Assembly (NCBI RefSeq): GCF_024438035.1
Contig: NZ_JANFQF010000002.1
Location: forward strand, 62,001-126,000
Reading direction: 5' to 3'
Source: Rhodococcus tibetensis
Lineage (GTDB): Bacteria; Actinomycetota; Actinomycetes; Mycobacteriales; Mycobacteriaceae
DNA: 64,000 nucleotides
The position numbers were made by a program, and so were the translations under genes. The notes under the pieces are model-generated. The model made no database searches. It was not told the origin of the DNA and saw only the letters and a list, made by a program, of their open reading frames with translations. The stretch's first letter is position 1, and each line of letters begins with the position of its first letter. Of the stretch, positions 1 through 8,771 are shown in pieces.

Positions 1-19
1 CAGAAAGGCGCACAGTCGT

Positions 20-1096
20 TTATCGGGGGTCGCACACCTTCCAGGTGCCCTCGACCTTCTCCAGGTTGAACGTGCGCCACGACTGCTCGTTCGGGTTGGC
101 GGCGGTGTGCGCTTTCACCTGGGCGATGGCGGTGTCGTCGGTGATCTGGACGGCATCGACCTTGCCGACCACCGGAATGTTCTGCTGTGTGATCGCGACC
201 TGGTGGACCTCAGCGAAGTCCTGATCCGAGATGCCCTGGTAGTACTCGGCGAGACCGCCGCAGGTGCTGGTGCGCAGGGTCGCCAGGTCGCCCTGCGTGA
301 GCGCCGCCACGAATGTGTCGATAGTGCCCTGTACCTGCGCCTCGGGTGAGTTCTCGGCTCGATTGTTGTTGTAGACCACCACACCGGCGACGGCAATGGC
401 TGCGATCACGATGAGTCCTGCGGCGATCGCCGCGAGGAGCCAGGCCTTGCCATGCTTCTCGGCCGCAGGCTCGGCGGGGCCGACGCGCTGCGGGGCACTT
501 TGCTGGGGCGGTAGTACTCGTTGAGGTGCCGCTTTGGGCTTGGGTCGCGGGGGAGCGGGCGGCGGAGTCGCACGCGTGTCGGGAGGCTGCTGGGCGGATG
601 CCGCCTGCCGGGGCGGTGCCGCTTGCTGGGGCCGGGCGGGCGGCTGGGCCGGTGGAGCCTGTGCGGGACGCGGCGGCGGCGGAGTCGGCGGTACGGCGGA
701 CTTCGTGACCGGAATGGCAACGGTCTCCGATTCGGCGGGATCCACCTTGCCGGCTTCGTTCTTTCCCTGCCCGGTTTTCCCCTGCACAGCCTGCGGTGGG
801 GATGTCCGGTGCATCTTCACGGTGGCCGCATCAGGCTTGTCCGGCGAACCCTTCTGCATCGGGATCGCTTTCGTCACGGCCTCGGACGCCGCGTCGCCGG
901 AGGAGGGCTTTGCCACCTCGGGCGTCTTCGCCGAGGGGGTGGCGGGTGGCGTGTTCGCGGTCGGCTTCTTCGCGTCGGGAGCCGGGGTTCCGCCCGCGGC
1001 CTTCGCGGTGCCGGCAGCGGCCGGCCCCGCGGGCTCGGCTGCCGGGGTATCCGGAGTCGGCTTCTCGGTCGGTTCGTCTTTCTTCGGGTCCTGCAC
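20..1096 (-). CDS. Pro/Ala-rich single-pass membrane protein with extracytoplasmic C-terminal domain (Rv0361-like)
   Basis: The 358-residue product has a long disordered N-terminal part rich in Pro, Ala, Lys and Gln (about residues 1-217), one membrane segment (about 218-242) and a C-terminal domain of about 116 residues. The last domain resembles the NTF2-like/DUF4878 lipoprotein fold and has two Cys (near 279 and 355) that could form a disulfide outside the cell. I chose the GTG at 1094-1096 because GAGGGG lies just upstream; the longer frame to 1360 runs through sequence used by the neighbouring gene. Position next to the DUF3151 gene matches mycobacterial Rv0361-Rv0360c. No function is known to me. 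The 19 bases downstream may be one arm of a terminator cut by the window edge. Confidence 0.8.
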   Translation of the reverse strand: MQDPKKDEPTEKPTPDTPAAEPAGPAAAGTAKAAGGTPAPDAKKPTANTPPATPSAKTPEVAKPSSGDAASEAVTKAIPMQKGSPDKPDAATVKMHRTSPPQAVQGKTGQGKNEAGKVDPAESETVAIPVTKSAVPPTPPPPRPAQAPPAQPPARPQQAAPPRQAASAQQPPDTRATPPPAPPRPKPKAAPQRVLPPQQSAPQRVGPAEPAAEKHGKAWLLAAIAAGLIVIAAIAVAGVVVYNNNRAENSPEAQVQGTIDTFVAALTQGDLATLRTSTCGGLAEYYQGISDQDFAEVHQVAITQQNIPVVGKVDAVQITDDTAIAQVKAHTAANPNEQSWRTFNLEKVEGTWKVCDPR

Positions 1097-1232
1097 GCGT
1101 TGCCCCTCGGTCTGCAGAGAAATGAACGTTGGGGGAAGCCTAACGACATCGGGCGCCAGCGCAGACCACCACAGGGTGCTCCGCCCACGGGGCGGGGCAG
1201 TGGAGCAGCCCCGTCGGGGGCACAATAGGCGC

Positions 1233-1649
1233 ATGACGTCTTTCGGTGACCTTCTCGGACCACAGCCCACGCTGCTTCCCGGGGACGACGAGGCCGAGTC
1301 GGCCCTGTTGAACCATGAGGAACCGGCTTCCGTGGCAGCGGCGCACCCCACTGCCTCCATCGCGTGGGCCTATCTCGCCGAGGCGGCTCTCGACGCAGGT
1401 GAGACGATCGCCGCCTACGCCTACGCACGCACCGGGTACCACCGCGGCCTCGACCAGCTGCGTCGCAACGGCTGGAAGGGGTTCGGCCCTGTTCCCTACA
1501 GCCACGAACCCAACCGCGGTTTCCTGCGCTGCGTCGCCGTTCTGGCCAAGGCTGCGAGGGCGATCGGCGAATCCGACGAGTACGCCCGTTGCCTCGACCT
1601 GCTCGAGGACAGCGACCCCCGAGCCGCCGAAGCGCTTGGCCTCGGGTAA
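1233..1649 (+). CDS. DUF3151 family protein (Rv0360c-like)
   Basis: A 138-residue soluble protein with the features of the actinobacterial DUF3151 family: an acidic N-terminal stretch, an Ala-rich helical middle containing AWAYLAEAAL and a conserved tract around GWKGFGPVPYSHEPNRGFLR. The ATG at 1233 gives the expected family length; the longer frame starting at 534 is the shadow of the opposite gene. The gene is divergent from the Rv0361-like gene, as in M. tuberculosis, which supports both calls. Role unknown. Its stop codon lies inside the first codons of the following FUSC gene if that gene starts at 1636. Confidence 0.85.
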   Translation: MTSFGDLLGPQPTLLPGDDEAESALLNHEEPASVAAAHPTASIAWAYLAEAALDAGETIAAYAYARTGYHRGLDQLRRNGWKGFGPVPYSHEPNRGFLRCVAVLAKAARAIGESDEYARCLDLLEDSDPRAAEALGLG

Positions 1650-2781
1650 CGCCCTCACCACAGCGACGGTCCGCACTCGGAACGGACTGGCGACTTCGGC
1701 TCAGCGGTTGCGGGTGTCGGCTCTGCCGATCCTGCAATGCGCGATCGCGGCGGGCGCCGCCTGGTGGGTTGCCACGGTGGTGATCGGTCACACGTCCCCG
1801 TTCTTCGCGCCGATCGCCGCGGTGGTGTCGCTGGGACTGTCGCTCGGTGCTCGGCTGCGGCGTTCCGTCGAACTCGTCGTTGGTGTGACCATCGGGATCG
1901 GGGTCGGTGACCTCCTGATCGCGTTCATCGGTAGCGGTACGTGGCAGATCGCGCTCGTGGTGGCCTTGGCCATGTCCGCGGCGGTGCTCCTGAACAGCGG
2001 ACCGATCCTGTCGATGCAGGCCGGCAATTCCGCTGTGCTGGTGGCGACACTTCTCCCACCCGGTGGCAATGCGGGGGTCAACCGCATGGTGGACGCGCTG
2101 ACCGGCGGCCTGGTGGGCATCGCGGTGGTGGCGTTGATTCCCACGCATCCTGTGGGCCGGGCGAGGCGTCACGCAGCCGGAGTCCTGGGAACGGCAGCCG
2201 AGGTGATGCAACTGGTCGCGGACGGGTTGGTTGCCAACGACGACAAGCCCATCGAGGAGGCACTGCGGAAGGCGAGAGCCACGCAATCGTCCATCGACAA
2301 CCTGCGCACGCACCTCGCCGGCGGCCGGGAGGTCAGCCGTATCTCGCCGCTGTACTGGAACACCCGCGGGCGGCTCGACCGCTTGAGCGCAGTTGCCGAT
2401 CCTCTCGACAACGCTCTGCGCAACATTCGGGTCCTGGCCCGGCGCTCGCTCACCTTGGTGCGCGACGACGAGATACTGAACCCACGACTGGTCGACCTAG
2501 TGGAGAAACTGGCGCAGGCCATCGAAACGCTGCGTCTGATGGTGCTCGCGGACCCAGGTCAGCAACCCGACCAGGCAGAAGCTGCTCGCGTGCTGCGTTC
2601 GGTGGCGTCCGGGCTCAAACCGGAATTGGTGGAGAATGCAGGGCTGTCGGCTACCGTCGTCTTCGCCCAGATCCGTTCGCTGACCGTCGACCTGATGCAG
2701 GTGGCGGGACTCAAGCGCATCTCTGCCATCGCGCATCTGCCCCCGACCGTGCAGAAGCCCGCGTACCGCCCGGAACTTTGA
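1636..2781 (+). CDS. FUSC / aromatic-acid-exporter family membrane protein
   Basis: About 381 residues. The N-terminal half has five or six closely spaced hydrophobic segments (for example around AAGAAWWVATVV and TWQIALVVALAMSAAVLL), followed by a long hydrophilic cytoplasmic half, the layout of FUSC/ArAE proteins that export aromatic acids or related compounds. Start is uncertain: the TTG at 1636 overlaps the end of the DUF3151 gene, and a GTG at 1714 would remove part of the first conserved stretch; neither has a good Shine-Dalgarno sequence. The gene sits where block A of the mycobacterial order is interrupted, so it is probably an insertion specific to this lineage. Substrate cannot be told from sequence. 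Confidence 0.75.
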   Translation: MASGNALTTATVRTRNGLATSAQRLRVSALPILQCAIAAGAAWWVATVVIGHTSPFFAPIAAVVSLGLSLGARLRRSVELVVGVTIGIGVGDLLIAFIGSGTWQIALVVALAMSAAVLLNSGPILSMQAGNSAVLVATLLPPGGNAGVNRMVDALTGGLVGIAVVALIPTHPVGRARRHAAGVLGTAAEVMQLVADGLVANDDKPIEEALRKARATQSSIDNLRTHLAGGREVSRISPLYWNTRGRLDRLSAVADPLDNALRNIRVLARRSLTLVRDDEILNPRLVDLVEKLAQAIETLRLMVLADPGQQPDQAEAARVLRSVASGLKPELVENAGLSATVVFAQIRSLTVDLMQVAGLKRISAIAHLPPTVQKPAYRPEL

Positions 2782-2878
2782 CTCGCGATCCTTGTGCACG
2801 TGGTGGCCGAAACTCATCGCCATGCCGGACACGCCGACATCGTCCGGGAACTCGTCGACGGGAGCGGAAACGACGCTG

Positions 2879-2908
2879 TTGATACACATGCACAAGTACG
2901 CATATGAT
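2879..2908 (+). promoter_or_regulatory. Sigma-70-type promoter of the CDF transporter gene
   Basis: TTGATA (2879-2884) and TATGAT (2903-2908) are separated by 18 bp, close to consensus for a housekeeping promoter. Transcription would begin near 2914, which rules out the ATG at 2904 and supports the start at 2937. The spacer carries an interrupted dyad, ATGC-N8-GCAT, where a metal-responsive repressor could bind; that last point is inference. Confidence 0.65.
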
Positions 2909-2936
2909 CGGCAGAACTTCGGGAGGAGCTCTACAC

Positions 2937-3863
2937 ATGGGAGTCGGCCACGGTCATTCGCACGGCCACACGCAAGGCGGGGGTGAGGTAGGGCCGTCCA
3001 AGGGGCAGGTCCGTCGCATGGCGATAGCGCTCGTGATTCTCCTCGCGTTCTTCGTCCTCGAGGCGGGTGTCGGCCTTGCCGTCAACTCGCTGTCGCTGCT
3101 CGCGGACGCCGGGCACATGCTGACCGACGTCGTCGGCATGGCGATGGGTCTCGTCGCGCTTCTGCTCGCGCGCAAGGGCAGCGCGGCCGCAGCCCGCACA
3201 TTCGGCTGGCATCGCGCCGAGGTGCTGACCGCAATGGCCAATGCCGCAATGCTTCTCGCCGTCGCGATATGGGTGTTCTACGAGGCCATCTCACGAATCG
3301 GCGACGCGCCCGAAATTCCCGGTCTCGCACTGATTCTCACGGCTACCGCCGGCTTGGCCGCGAACCTCGTCGTCATGCTCATGCTGCGCGCAGATTCCAA
3401 GGACAGCCTGGCTGTGCGCGGGGCGTACCTCGAGGTACTCGCCGATGCCGTCGGCAGTGTGGGCGTCCTCATCGCCGGTGCCGTCGTACTCGCCTTCAAC
3501 TGGACCTACGCCGACATCGTCGTCGGTGTCCTCATCTCCTTGTGGGTGGTGCCCCGCGCACTGAAACTCGCCGCCGCATCCCTGCGAATCCTCACTCAGG
3601 CGAGCCCTGCGAACGTCGATGTCGAATCGGTGGAGGCCGACCTCGCGGCAGTCCCTGGCGTCACCGGCGTGCACGACCTCCACGTGTGGACCCTCACGAC
3701 CGGCATGGATGTGGCGACCGTGCATCTCACCACCGACTCCGACTCGGCCGCAGTCCTCGAATCGGCCCGAACGATCCTCGAAACACACCAGCTCTCCCAC
3801 GCCACGGTGCAGGTGGAATCCACGGCGAACGGACGCCACTGCGAGAAGAATGTGACCTGGTAA
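2937..3863 (+). CDS. Cation diffusion facilitator (zinc/cadmium-type efflux transporter)
   Basis: A 308-residue CDF protein exporting divalent metal in exchange for protons. It begins with a His-rich loop (GHGHSHGH), then six membrane segments and a cytoplasmic C-terminal domain of about 85 residues. The TM2 metal site HxxxD is present in LLADAGHMLTD; in TM5 the usual HxxxD is ExxxD (EVLAD), a change that could alter metal preference. The ATG at 2937 follows GGGAGGAG by a normal spacing and lies downstream of a good promoter at 2879-2908. The next gene, a small secreted protein, starts 39 bp later and may be co-transcribed. The metal (zinc most likely) is inferred from family. Confidence 0.9.
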   Translation: MGVGHGHSHGHTQGGGEVGPSKGQVRRMAIALVILLAFFVLEAGVGLAVNSLSLLADAGHMLTDVVGMAMGLVALLLARKGSAAAARTFGWHRAEVLTAMANAAMLLAVAIWVFYEAISRIGDAPEIPGLALILTATAGLAANLVVMLMLRADSKDSLAVRGAYLEVLADAVGSVGVLIAGAVVLAFNWTYADIVVGVLISLWVVPRALKLAAASLRILTQASPANVDVESVEADLAAVPGVTGVHDLHVWTLTTGMDVATVHLTTDSDSAAVLESARTILETHQLSHATVQVESTANGRHCEKNVTW

Positions 3864-3902
3864 ACGGAGTAATCGGTGTCGTCTCACAAGGGAGCCAGCG
3901 TC

Positions 3903-4310
3903 ATGTCCACTCTCGGAGCGTTCACGAAATCCGCAGCAGCCGTAGCCTTCGGTGCGGCCGCCCTCCTCTCGGCGCCCGCCGTCGCGTCGGCCGATCCGTT
4001 CATGCCTGATCCGTTGGTGAACTGCAAGCCCGCCGCAACCCTCGATGTGGAGAAGGAGGGCGATGAGGTCGAGTGGGAATTCGAGGGACCGACAGACGCG
4101 ACCACCGACGCCCAGGTGACCTACCTCAACATCGGTCAGGCCGGTCCCACCATCGGATCGTCGGGAGCGCTCGTCAATGGGGAAGGCACCGAGAAAATCC
4201 TGCCGGGCTTCACCATCCACCTGATCCCGGGTGGAACCTACGACCCCGACGGCACCAAGGGAACGGCCGCAACCTGCCCGCTCGGTTTCGGATTCGCTGT
4301 CACGCAGTGA
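3903..4310 (+). CDS. Small secreted protein of unknown function
   Basis: A 135-residue protein with a clear Sec signal peptide: basic start, hydrophobic core and AVASA-DP cleavage site near residue 31. The mature part has two Cys and an acidic central region. The ATG at 3903 has AAGGGAG eight bases upstream, better than the GTG at 3876. It follows the CDF metal transporter by 39 bp in the same direction, so a periplasmic or cell-envelope role tied to metal handling is possible, but no metal-binding motif is visible. I do not recognise a family. Confidence 0.75.
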   Translation: MSTLGAFTKSAAAVAFGAAALLSAPAVASADPFMPDPLVNCKPAATLDVEKEGDEVEWEFEGPTDATTDAQVTYLNIGQAGPTIGSSGALVNGEGTEKILPGFTIHLIPGGTYDPDGTKGTAATCPLGFGFAVTQ

Positions 4311-4313
4311 CCG

Positions 4314-4775
4314 CTATTTGGTGAACCGGGTGATCGCTCTGCCCGGTTTCCACAGGTCGACGTACAGATGTTCGCCGTCCACGGTGGTGAGTACCACCTC
4401 GTCGACGGTGAGTTCGAAGACGTCTGCCTCGCCGATCTCGTCGGGGTAGTGGTCGACGATCAGTTGTTTGCGCTCGCCGACTATTTCGAGTGCCCGGCCG
4501 CTGATCTTCGCGTCGCCGCCTTTCATGGAGTGGTGCCCGGGATTGCTGTGGAGGGCGAACCGCGGATCACGCCGAAGGTCGAGCACCTTCCGCGCGCCCA
4601 CCATCGAGCCGAGTAGCAGCGTGCCCTCGTAGAACTCGACCTCGGTGCCGCTGACCCTGGGGGAACCGTCTCTACGGACGGTGGCGAGAACATGATGTTT
4701 GTGTGCCTCGAACCGGGCGATCACGGCTTCGGCGAGGTCGGGTGCTTCCGTCTCGAACTGTGTCCAGTGCGTCAT
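4314..4775 (-). CDS. Pyridoxamine 5'-phosphate oxidase-family (PPOX split-barrel) protein
   Basis: A 153-residue single-domain protein of the FMN/F420-binding split-barrel superfamily, with the usual start ...HHVLATVRRDGSPRVSGTEV and the central LDLRRDPRFALHSNPG region. Such proteins reduce or bind small cofactors; the substrate is not predictable here. It is transcribed away from a WYL-domain regulator, with a perfect 10-bp inverted repeat between the two genes (4796-4820), so it is the likely regulatory target. Its stop lies 3 bp from that of the secreted protein gene (convergent). Confidence 0.85.
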   Translation of the reverse strand: MTHWTQFETEAPDLAEAVIARFEAHKHHVLATVRRDGSPRVSGTEVEFYEGTLLLGSMVGARKVLDLRRDPRFALHSNPGHHSMKGGDAKISGRALEIVGERKQLIVDHYPDEIGEADVFELTVDEVVLTTVDGEHLYVDLWKPGRAITRFTK

Positions 4776-4795
4776 GTACGTCAGTGTGCACGCCT

Positions 4796-4820
4796 ATCCC
4801 TGACACCTCCTGTCAGGGAT
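4796..4820. promoter_or_regulatory. Perfect inverted repeat between divergent WYL regulator and PPOX gene (putative operator)
   Basis: ATCCCTGACA, five bases, TGTCAGGGAT: two perfect 10-bp arms placed between the two divergent start codons. Its position just upstream of the regulator's -10 (TAGACT, 4828-4833) fits a binding site for the neighbouring WYL/HTH protein acting on both genes. A T-run follows on the + strand, so a hairpin could also form in RNA, but the divergent layout favours a DNA operator. Confidence 0.7.
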
Positions 4821-4839
4821 TTTTCTCTAGACTCGGGCA

Positions 4840-5796
4840 ATGCGTTCGAGTCGGCTCGTCGAATTGATGCTGCGGCTGGAGGGCAGCCGCGGCGTCACAG
4901 CGCAGCAACTGGCCGACGAGTTGGGTGTCTCGGTACGCACGGTGTACCGGGATGTCACGGCGCTCTCCGCGGCGGGCGTGCCGCTCTGGACCGAAAGTGG
5001 TCCCGGTGGGGGTATTCGGTTGCTCGACGGATGGCAGTCGAAACTCGGTGGGATGACGGGGGCGGAGACGTCGGCGCTGATGCTGCTGGGTGTGCCTTCG
5101 CTCGCCGAAGACCTCGGTCTGCGTGAGGTGACTGCGGCGGCGCAGTCGAAGCTGCTGCACGCGTTGCCCATCTCACTCCGGTCAGGTGTGCAGTTGTGGC
5201 GTGATCGTCTCTACGTCGACGTACCGGGATGGTTTACGACCCCGCGCGACAACGAGTATCTGCCCGACGTCGCCGCCGCGGTTTTCGAGGGACTTCGACT
5301 GCGCATCGACTACAGAAAGGGTGCCGGAGCGGTGACGCGAACGCTCGATCCGCTGGGGCTGGTGGCCAAGGCGGGTGTCTGGTATTTGGTGGCGCAGCAT
5401 CGCAGCCGGACATTGTCGTACCGGGTGTCGCGGATCAGCGACGCCTCGGTCCTCAGGGAACCGGCAGTGCGGCCGGAACAGTTCGATCTCGGCGCATGGT
5501 GGTCGGCCTCCGTCGCCGAGTTCGACCGTGCGCTTCTCCGGTTCCGATGCCGGGTGCGTCTGTCACCGCGATCGTGGCGTCAGCTGCCCCGCCTTGTCGG
5601 CGTGGAGGCTGCACGTGTCGACGCGGGCCCTCCCGACGAGGACGGATGGGTGACCGTCGACCTGATGCTCGAGGCCGAGGACGTGGCACTCGACCAGTTG
5701 ACCGCGCTGGGGGCAGGGGCGGAGGTACTCGAACCTGCGTCGTTGCGGGCGCCGCTGCGCGCCACCGGTGAGGCGATGATGAATCGCAACCGGTGA
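4840..5796 (+). CDS. YafY-type transcriptional regulator (HTH_11 + WYL domain)
   Basis: 318 residues: an N-terminal winged helix-turn-helix (residues about 1-60, containing VTAQQLADELGVSVRTVYRDV), a linker and a C-terminal WYL domain with a WYL-like core (GVWYLVAQH) and a WCX-type tail. WYL domains sense small ligands or nucleic acid ends. The -10 TAGACT ends six bases before the ATG, so the mRNA is probably leaderless. The inverted repeat at 4796-4820 next to this promoter is the obvious candidate operator, and the PPOX gene on the other side the likely co-regulated gene. Confidence 0.88.
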   Translation: MRSSRLVELMLRLEGSRGVTAQQLADELGVSVRTVYRDVTALSAAGVPLWTESGPGGGIRLLDGWQSKLGGMTGAETSALMLLGVPSLAEDLGLREVTAAAQSKLLHALPISLRSGVQLWRDRLYVDVPGWFTTPRDNEYLPDVAAAVFEGLRLRIDYRKGAGAVTRTLDPLGLVAKAGVWYLVAQHRSRTLSYRVSRISDASVLREPAVRPEQFDLGAWWSASVAEFDRALLRFRCRVRLSPRSWRQLPRLVGVEAARVDAGPPDEDGWVTVDLMLEAEDVALDQLTALGAGAEVLEPASLRAPLRATGEAMMNRNR

Positions 5797-5815
5797 CGCG
5801 CACCCGCCCACACCG

Positions 5816-6550
5816 TTACCCGAGGCGCTCGATCAGGGTCGCATTGGCCAGTCCGCCTGCCTCGCACATGGTCTGCAGGCCGTATCGCGCTCCGCGCTGC
5901 TCCATGGCGTTCACCAACGTGGTCATGATGCGTGCCCCACTGGCACCGAGTGGATGTCCGAGGGCGATCGCGCCGCCGTGAACGTTCCGGGTGGCGGGAA
6001 TGACCGCGGTGAGCATCATCAACGGGTCGTCGCCGGCGACGGCGAAGCTGTGCAGTCGGGCCAAGGGGGTCAATCCGAGCCGGTCCGCGATCTCCGTCGT
6101 CGTGATCATCAGGGCGGCACTCCCGTCCGAGAGCGGACTGCTGTTGCCCGCGGTGATCGACCAGTCGACCTGAGGGAACCGATTCGCGTAGTGCTCGCTG
6201 TGGAAGGCGGGACGCAAGCCGGCCAGGGCATCGAGTGTCGTGTCGGGACGGACCCCTTCGTCGACACCGAGTTCCGGTAGAACGGCGAGTTCCTTCGCGA
6301 AGTTTCCCGCGCTGGTTGCCGCGGCGGCCTTCTGATGACTGCGTAACGCGAACTCGTCCAGCTGCTGTCGTGACAGTTCCCAGCGGGCGGCGATGAGTTC
6401 GGCACTGATGCCCTGAGGAACGAGGCCGTCAGGGTAACGGCGTTCGAATCCCAGTCCCATCGACTCCCGGACGATCTCATTCGAGCCCATCGAGACCCGG
6501 CCCATCGACTCGACGCCGGCCGCGACGGCGCTCCCAGGGGAGTTCCCTTT
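5816..6550 (-). pseudogene. 3'-end remnant of an acetyl-CoA acyltransferase (thiolase)
   Basis: Recognisable thiolase begins at VAAGVESMGRVSMGSNE and continues to the end, including the C-terminal HGGAIALGHPLGASGAR and CEAGGLANATLIERL motifs with His and the second catalytic Cys. The first third of a normal 390-residue thiolase, with the nucleophilic Cys, is absent: upstream of about 6550 the frame runs into sequence with no thiolase similarity and then into the adjoining thioesterase gene. The remaining part cannot do the acyl-transfer step. The junction at about 6545-6580 marks a past deletion or recombination point. The frame itself is open, so a truncated protein could still be made. Confidence 0.8.
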
Positions 6551-6578
6551 CTCTTTGCTGCGGAGCTGTGGGTGGCGA

Positions 6579-7346
6579 TCAGGGGGTGAGGATTCTGCGG
6601 AGCTGACGCGCCTGACCGGCGAGGTGTCCTGTGGCGGTGCGCAGTTCGGTCTCGTCGACGCACGAGTCTTCGGTGGCCCAGACCGTGCGGTGGCGCAGAT
6701 GGTACCACCCCTCCCGTGGGTACTCGTCAACAGCGGGCTGTTGAGAAGTACTCACAGGGAAGTGGGCACTGAACTCGACGGTGGGGATGGCTACCGGCGC
6801 GTCGAGTACGGCGAACAGCCCCGGCGGTAGCGCGTCGAGTAATACCGCCGCGTGTTCCGAAGGGCTGAATTCGATCGGTGAGAGCAGACGAATCCACACC
6901 TCGAATTCAGGGTCGGCGCCGCCGGCGAAGGGACGTGCCGAGTTGATCGGGCGAATGTCGAGGTACTGGGCGAAGGGCATGTAGTCGACCGGAATCATTA
7001 AGGGGGTGAGGAGTTTCGGATCTTCGTCGCCGAGGTCGGGCGCGTCGAGAGGCCACGTGATGGCGCTGGGCGTGCGGGTGAGGCGGATCAGCGCACCGGC
7101 GGAGCCTGGCATCGATACGCGGACGCTCGGTGTCCGCCCGCCGTGCACGACCTCGACCTGATGGTCCACGGTGCCCGGTTCAACGGGCCGGGTGAAGTGG
7201 GCCGAGACGGTGACCGGTGTCGCTGCCGTCTCGGCCTCGGCCGCGTGCAGCATCGATGCGACGACGAGTCCGCCGTGCATACCGCCGAAACCACGCCAGG
7301 TGGAGTCGAATTCGGTGGGGAAAGCAGTTGCGGTCAGCGGGGTCAT
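6579..7346 (-). CDS. Acyl-CoA thioesterase family protein (TesB/4HBT-like double hotdog)
   Basis: A 255-residue protein with the layout of two-hotdog thioesterases: FGGMHGGLVVASMLHAA near the N terminus (the Gly-Gly stretch of hotdog helix one), VSAHFTRPVEPG, and a C-terminal half ending in WATEDSCVDETELRTATGHLAGQARQLRR. It would hydrolyse acyl-CoA. The ATG at 7346 overlaps the stop of the upstream MFS gene by 4 bases, so the two are translationally coupled. The 3' end abuts the broken thiolase. Confidence 0.8.
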   Translation of the reverse strand: MTPLTATAFPTEFDSTWRGFGGMHGGLVVASMLHAAEAETAATPVTVSAHFTRPVEPGTVDHQVEVVHGGRTPSVRVSMPGSAGALIRLTRTPSAITWPLDAPDLGDEDPKLLTPLMIPVDYMPFAQYLDIRPINSARPFAGGADPEFEVWIRLLSPIEFSPSEHAAVLLDALPPGLFAVLDAPVAIPTVEFSAHFPVSTSQQPAVDEYPREGWYHLRHRTVWATEDSCVDETELRTATGHLAGQARQLRRILTP

Positions 7347-8758
7347 GCCGGTACCTCCACAGTCTGCGGGTTCTGGGAATTCATGCCGATGGACGTGGCC
7401 GCCGCGCCGACGCCGATTGCGGCGATCACCCACCAGGCGGCGATGAAGGCAGAGTGGGTGTCGTCGTAGCCCACGGTGGTGCCGAGGACCGCCACGAGCA
7501 CGCTGACACCGATCACGGTGCCGATCTGCCGATTCATGTTGACGATCGCACTGCCGGTCGCCGACCGGGACTGCGGAAGCCCGGCAGTGGCGGACGAGAG
7601 AATGGTCGGGAGTGCGAGGCCGACGCCTACTCCGCCGATCAGCAAACCCGGAAGGAATTCGGTGACGTAGTGGGGCTCCGCCCCTACCGACGCCAGGATC
7701 AGGAGCGTGCCCGCCGCCCACAGCAGACTTCCCGCAGCGGCAATGGTGCCGGGGGAGAAGCGCCGGGCGAGGAGCTGGCCGGCGATCGCGAAGACCGGCA
7801 CGAGGATCGGTCCGGGGGCGATGGCGAGTCCCGTCCTGATCGCCGAGTATTCCCACACGTTCTGCAGCCAGAGGATGTTCGACAGCAGTCCCGCCGCGAA
7901 CGCTGCGCTGAACACCAGGGCGGTCGCGTTGGACCACGCGAACGTGCGCACCTTCAGCAGGGCCGGTTCGATGAGGGGTGCCCGGTGACGGCTGTTGCTC
8001 CACCAGAACAGGGCAAGGCAGGCGGCGGCGAGGGTGAAAGCGAGCGTGATCCGGGGGTCCCCCCATCCCCAGTCCGGCCCCTGGACCATCCCGAGCGACA
8101 GGGCGCCGATCCCGAGAATCAGCAGGGCCGCCCCCATCAGGTCGAGTTCGGTGTCGGTGGCACTGGGGCGGACGTCGGGCACGACACGGGTCGCGGCGAT
8201 CAGGAGTGCGATTCCGATCGGAATGTTGATGAGGAACGCCCAGCGCCAGGAGGCCTCGACGAGGATTCCGCCGACGACGGGGCCGAATGCGGCGGCTGCC
8301 GCACCAGAGGCCGCCCACATGCGGACTGCGCCGGCGCGTCGTTCCGCGGGGACGGTTCCGACCAGCAATCCGAGGCTTGCGGGGGTCAGGGCCGCGGCGC
8401 CGACAGCCTGCAGGAGGCGGAAGACAACGAGAAACCACAGGGAGGGGCTGAGCGCGCAGGCGGCGCTCGCTGCCGTGAACAGCGCCAGTCCCAGCATGAA
8501 TCCGCGCCGGTGACCGATGCGATCCGCCCACCGGCCGAGTGGAACCAGTAGTGCCGCATAGACGATCGCATAGCCGTTGAGTACCCAGCTCAGGTCGCCG
8601 AGGGAGTAACCGGGGTAGCTGGCGGCGATATCGCCGAGGGCGATGTTCACGACGAAGAGATCGAGGCTCGCGACGAACGGGGCGCCACACAGGACGAGAA
8701 GGAGAGGACGCAGACGTATATCCCCCCGAACCTGACTGCTGAATACCATAGCCAGCAA
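7343..8758 (-). CDS. MFS transporter, DHA2 (14-TM drug:H+ antiporter) type
   Basis: 471 residues with about 14 hydrophobic segments. Motif A appears as GRWADRIGHRRGF in the loop after TM2 and the motif-C region as GPVVGGILVEASWRW after TM5; D30-like acidic residue occurs in TM1 (SLDLFVVN). This is the DHA2 drug-efflux layout. Start is TTG at 8758 (AGG six bases upstream) or ATG at 8749. It is divergent from an HxlR regulator and overlaps the thioesterase gene, suggesting an efflux-plus-hydrolysis unit under HxlR control. Substrate unknown. Confidence 0.88.
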   Translation of the reverse strand: MLAMVFSSQVRGDIRLRPLLLVLCGAPFVASLDLFVVNIALGDIAASYPGYSLGDLSWVLNGYAIVYAALLVPLGRWADRIGHRRGFMLGLALFTAASAACALSPSLWFLVVFRLLQAVGAAALTPASLGLLVGTVPAERRAGAVRMWAASGAAAAAFGPVVGGILVEASWRWAFLINIPIGIALLIAATRVVPDVRPSATDTELDLMGAALLILGIGALSLGMVQGPDWGWGDPRITLAFTLAAACLALFWWSNSRHRAPLIEPALLKVRTFAWSNATALVFSAAFAAGLLSNILWLQNVWEYSAIRTGLAIAPGPILVPVFAIAGQLLARRFSPGTIAAAGSLLWAAGTLLILASVGAEPHYVTEFLPGLLIGGVGVGLALPTILSSATAGLPQSRSATGSAIVNMNRQIGTVIGVSVLVAVLGTTVGYDDTHSAFIAAWWVIAAIGVGAAATSIGMNSQNPQTVEVPA

Positions 8759-8771
8759 TGTACACCTGGCT

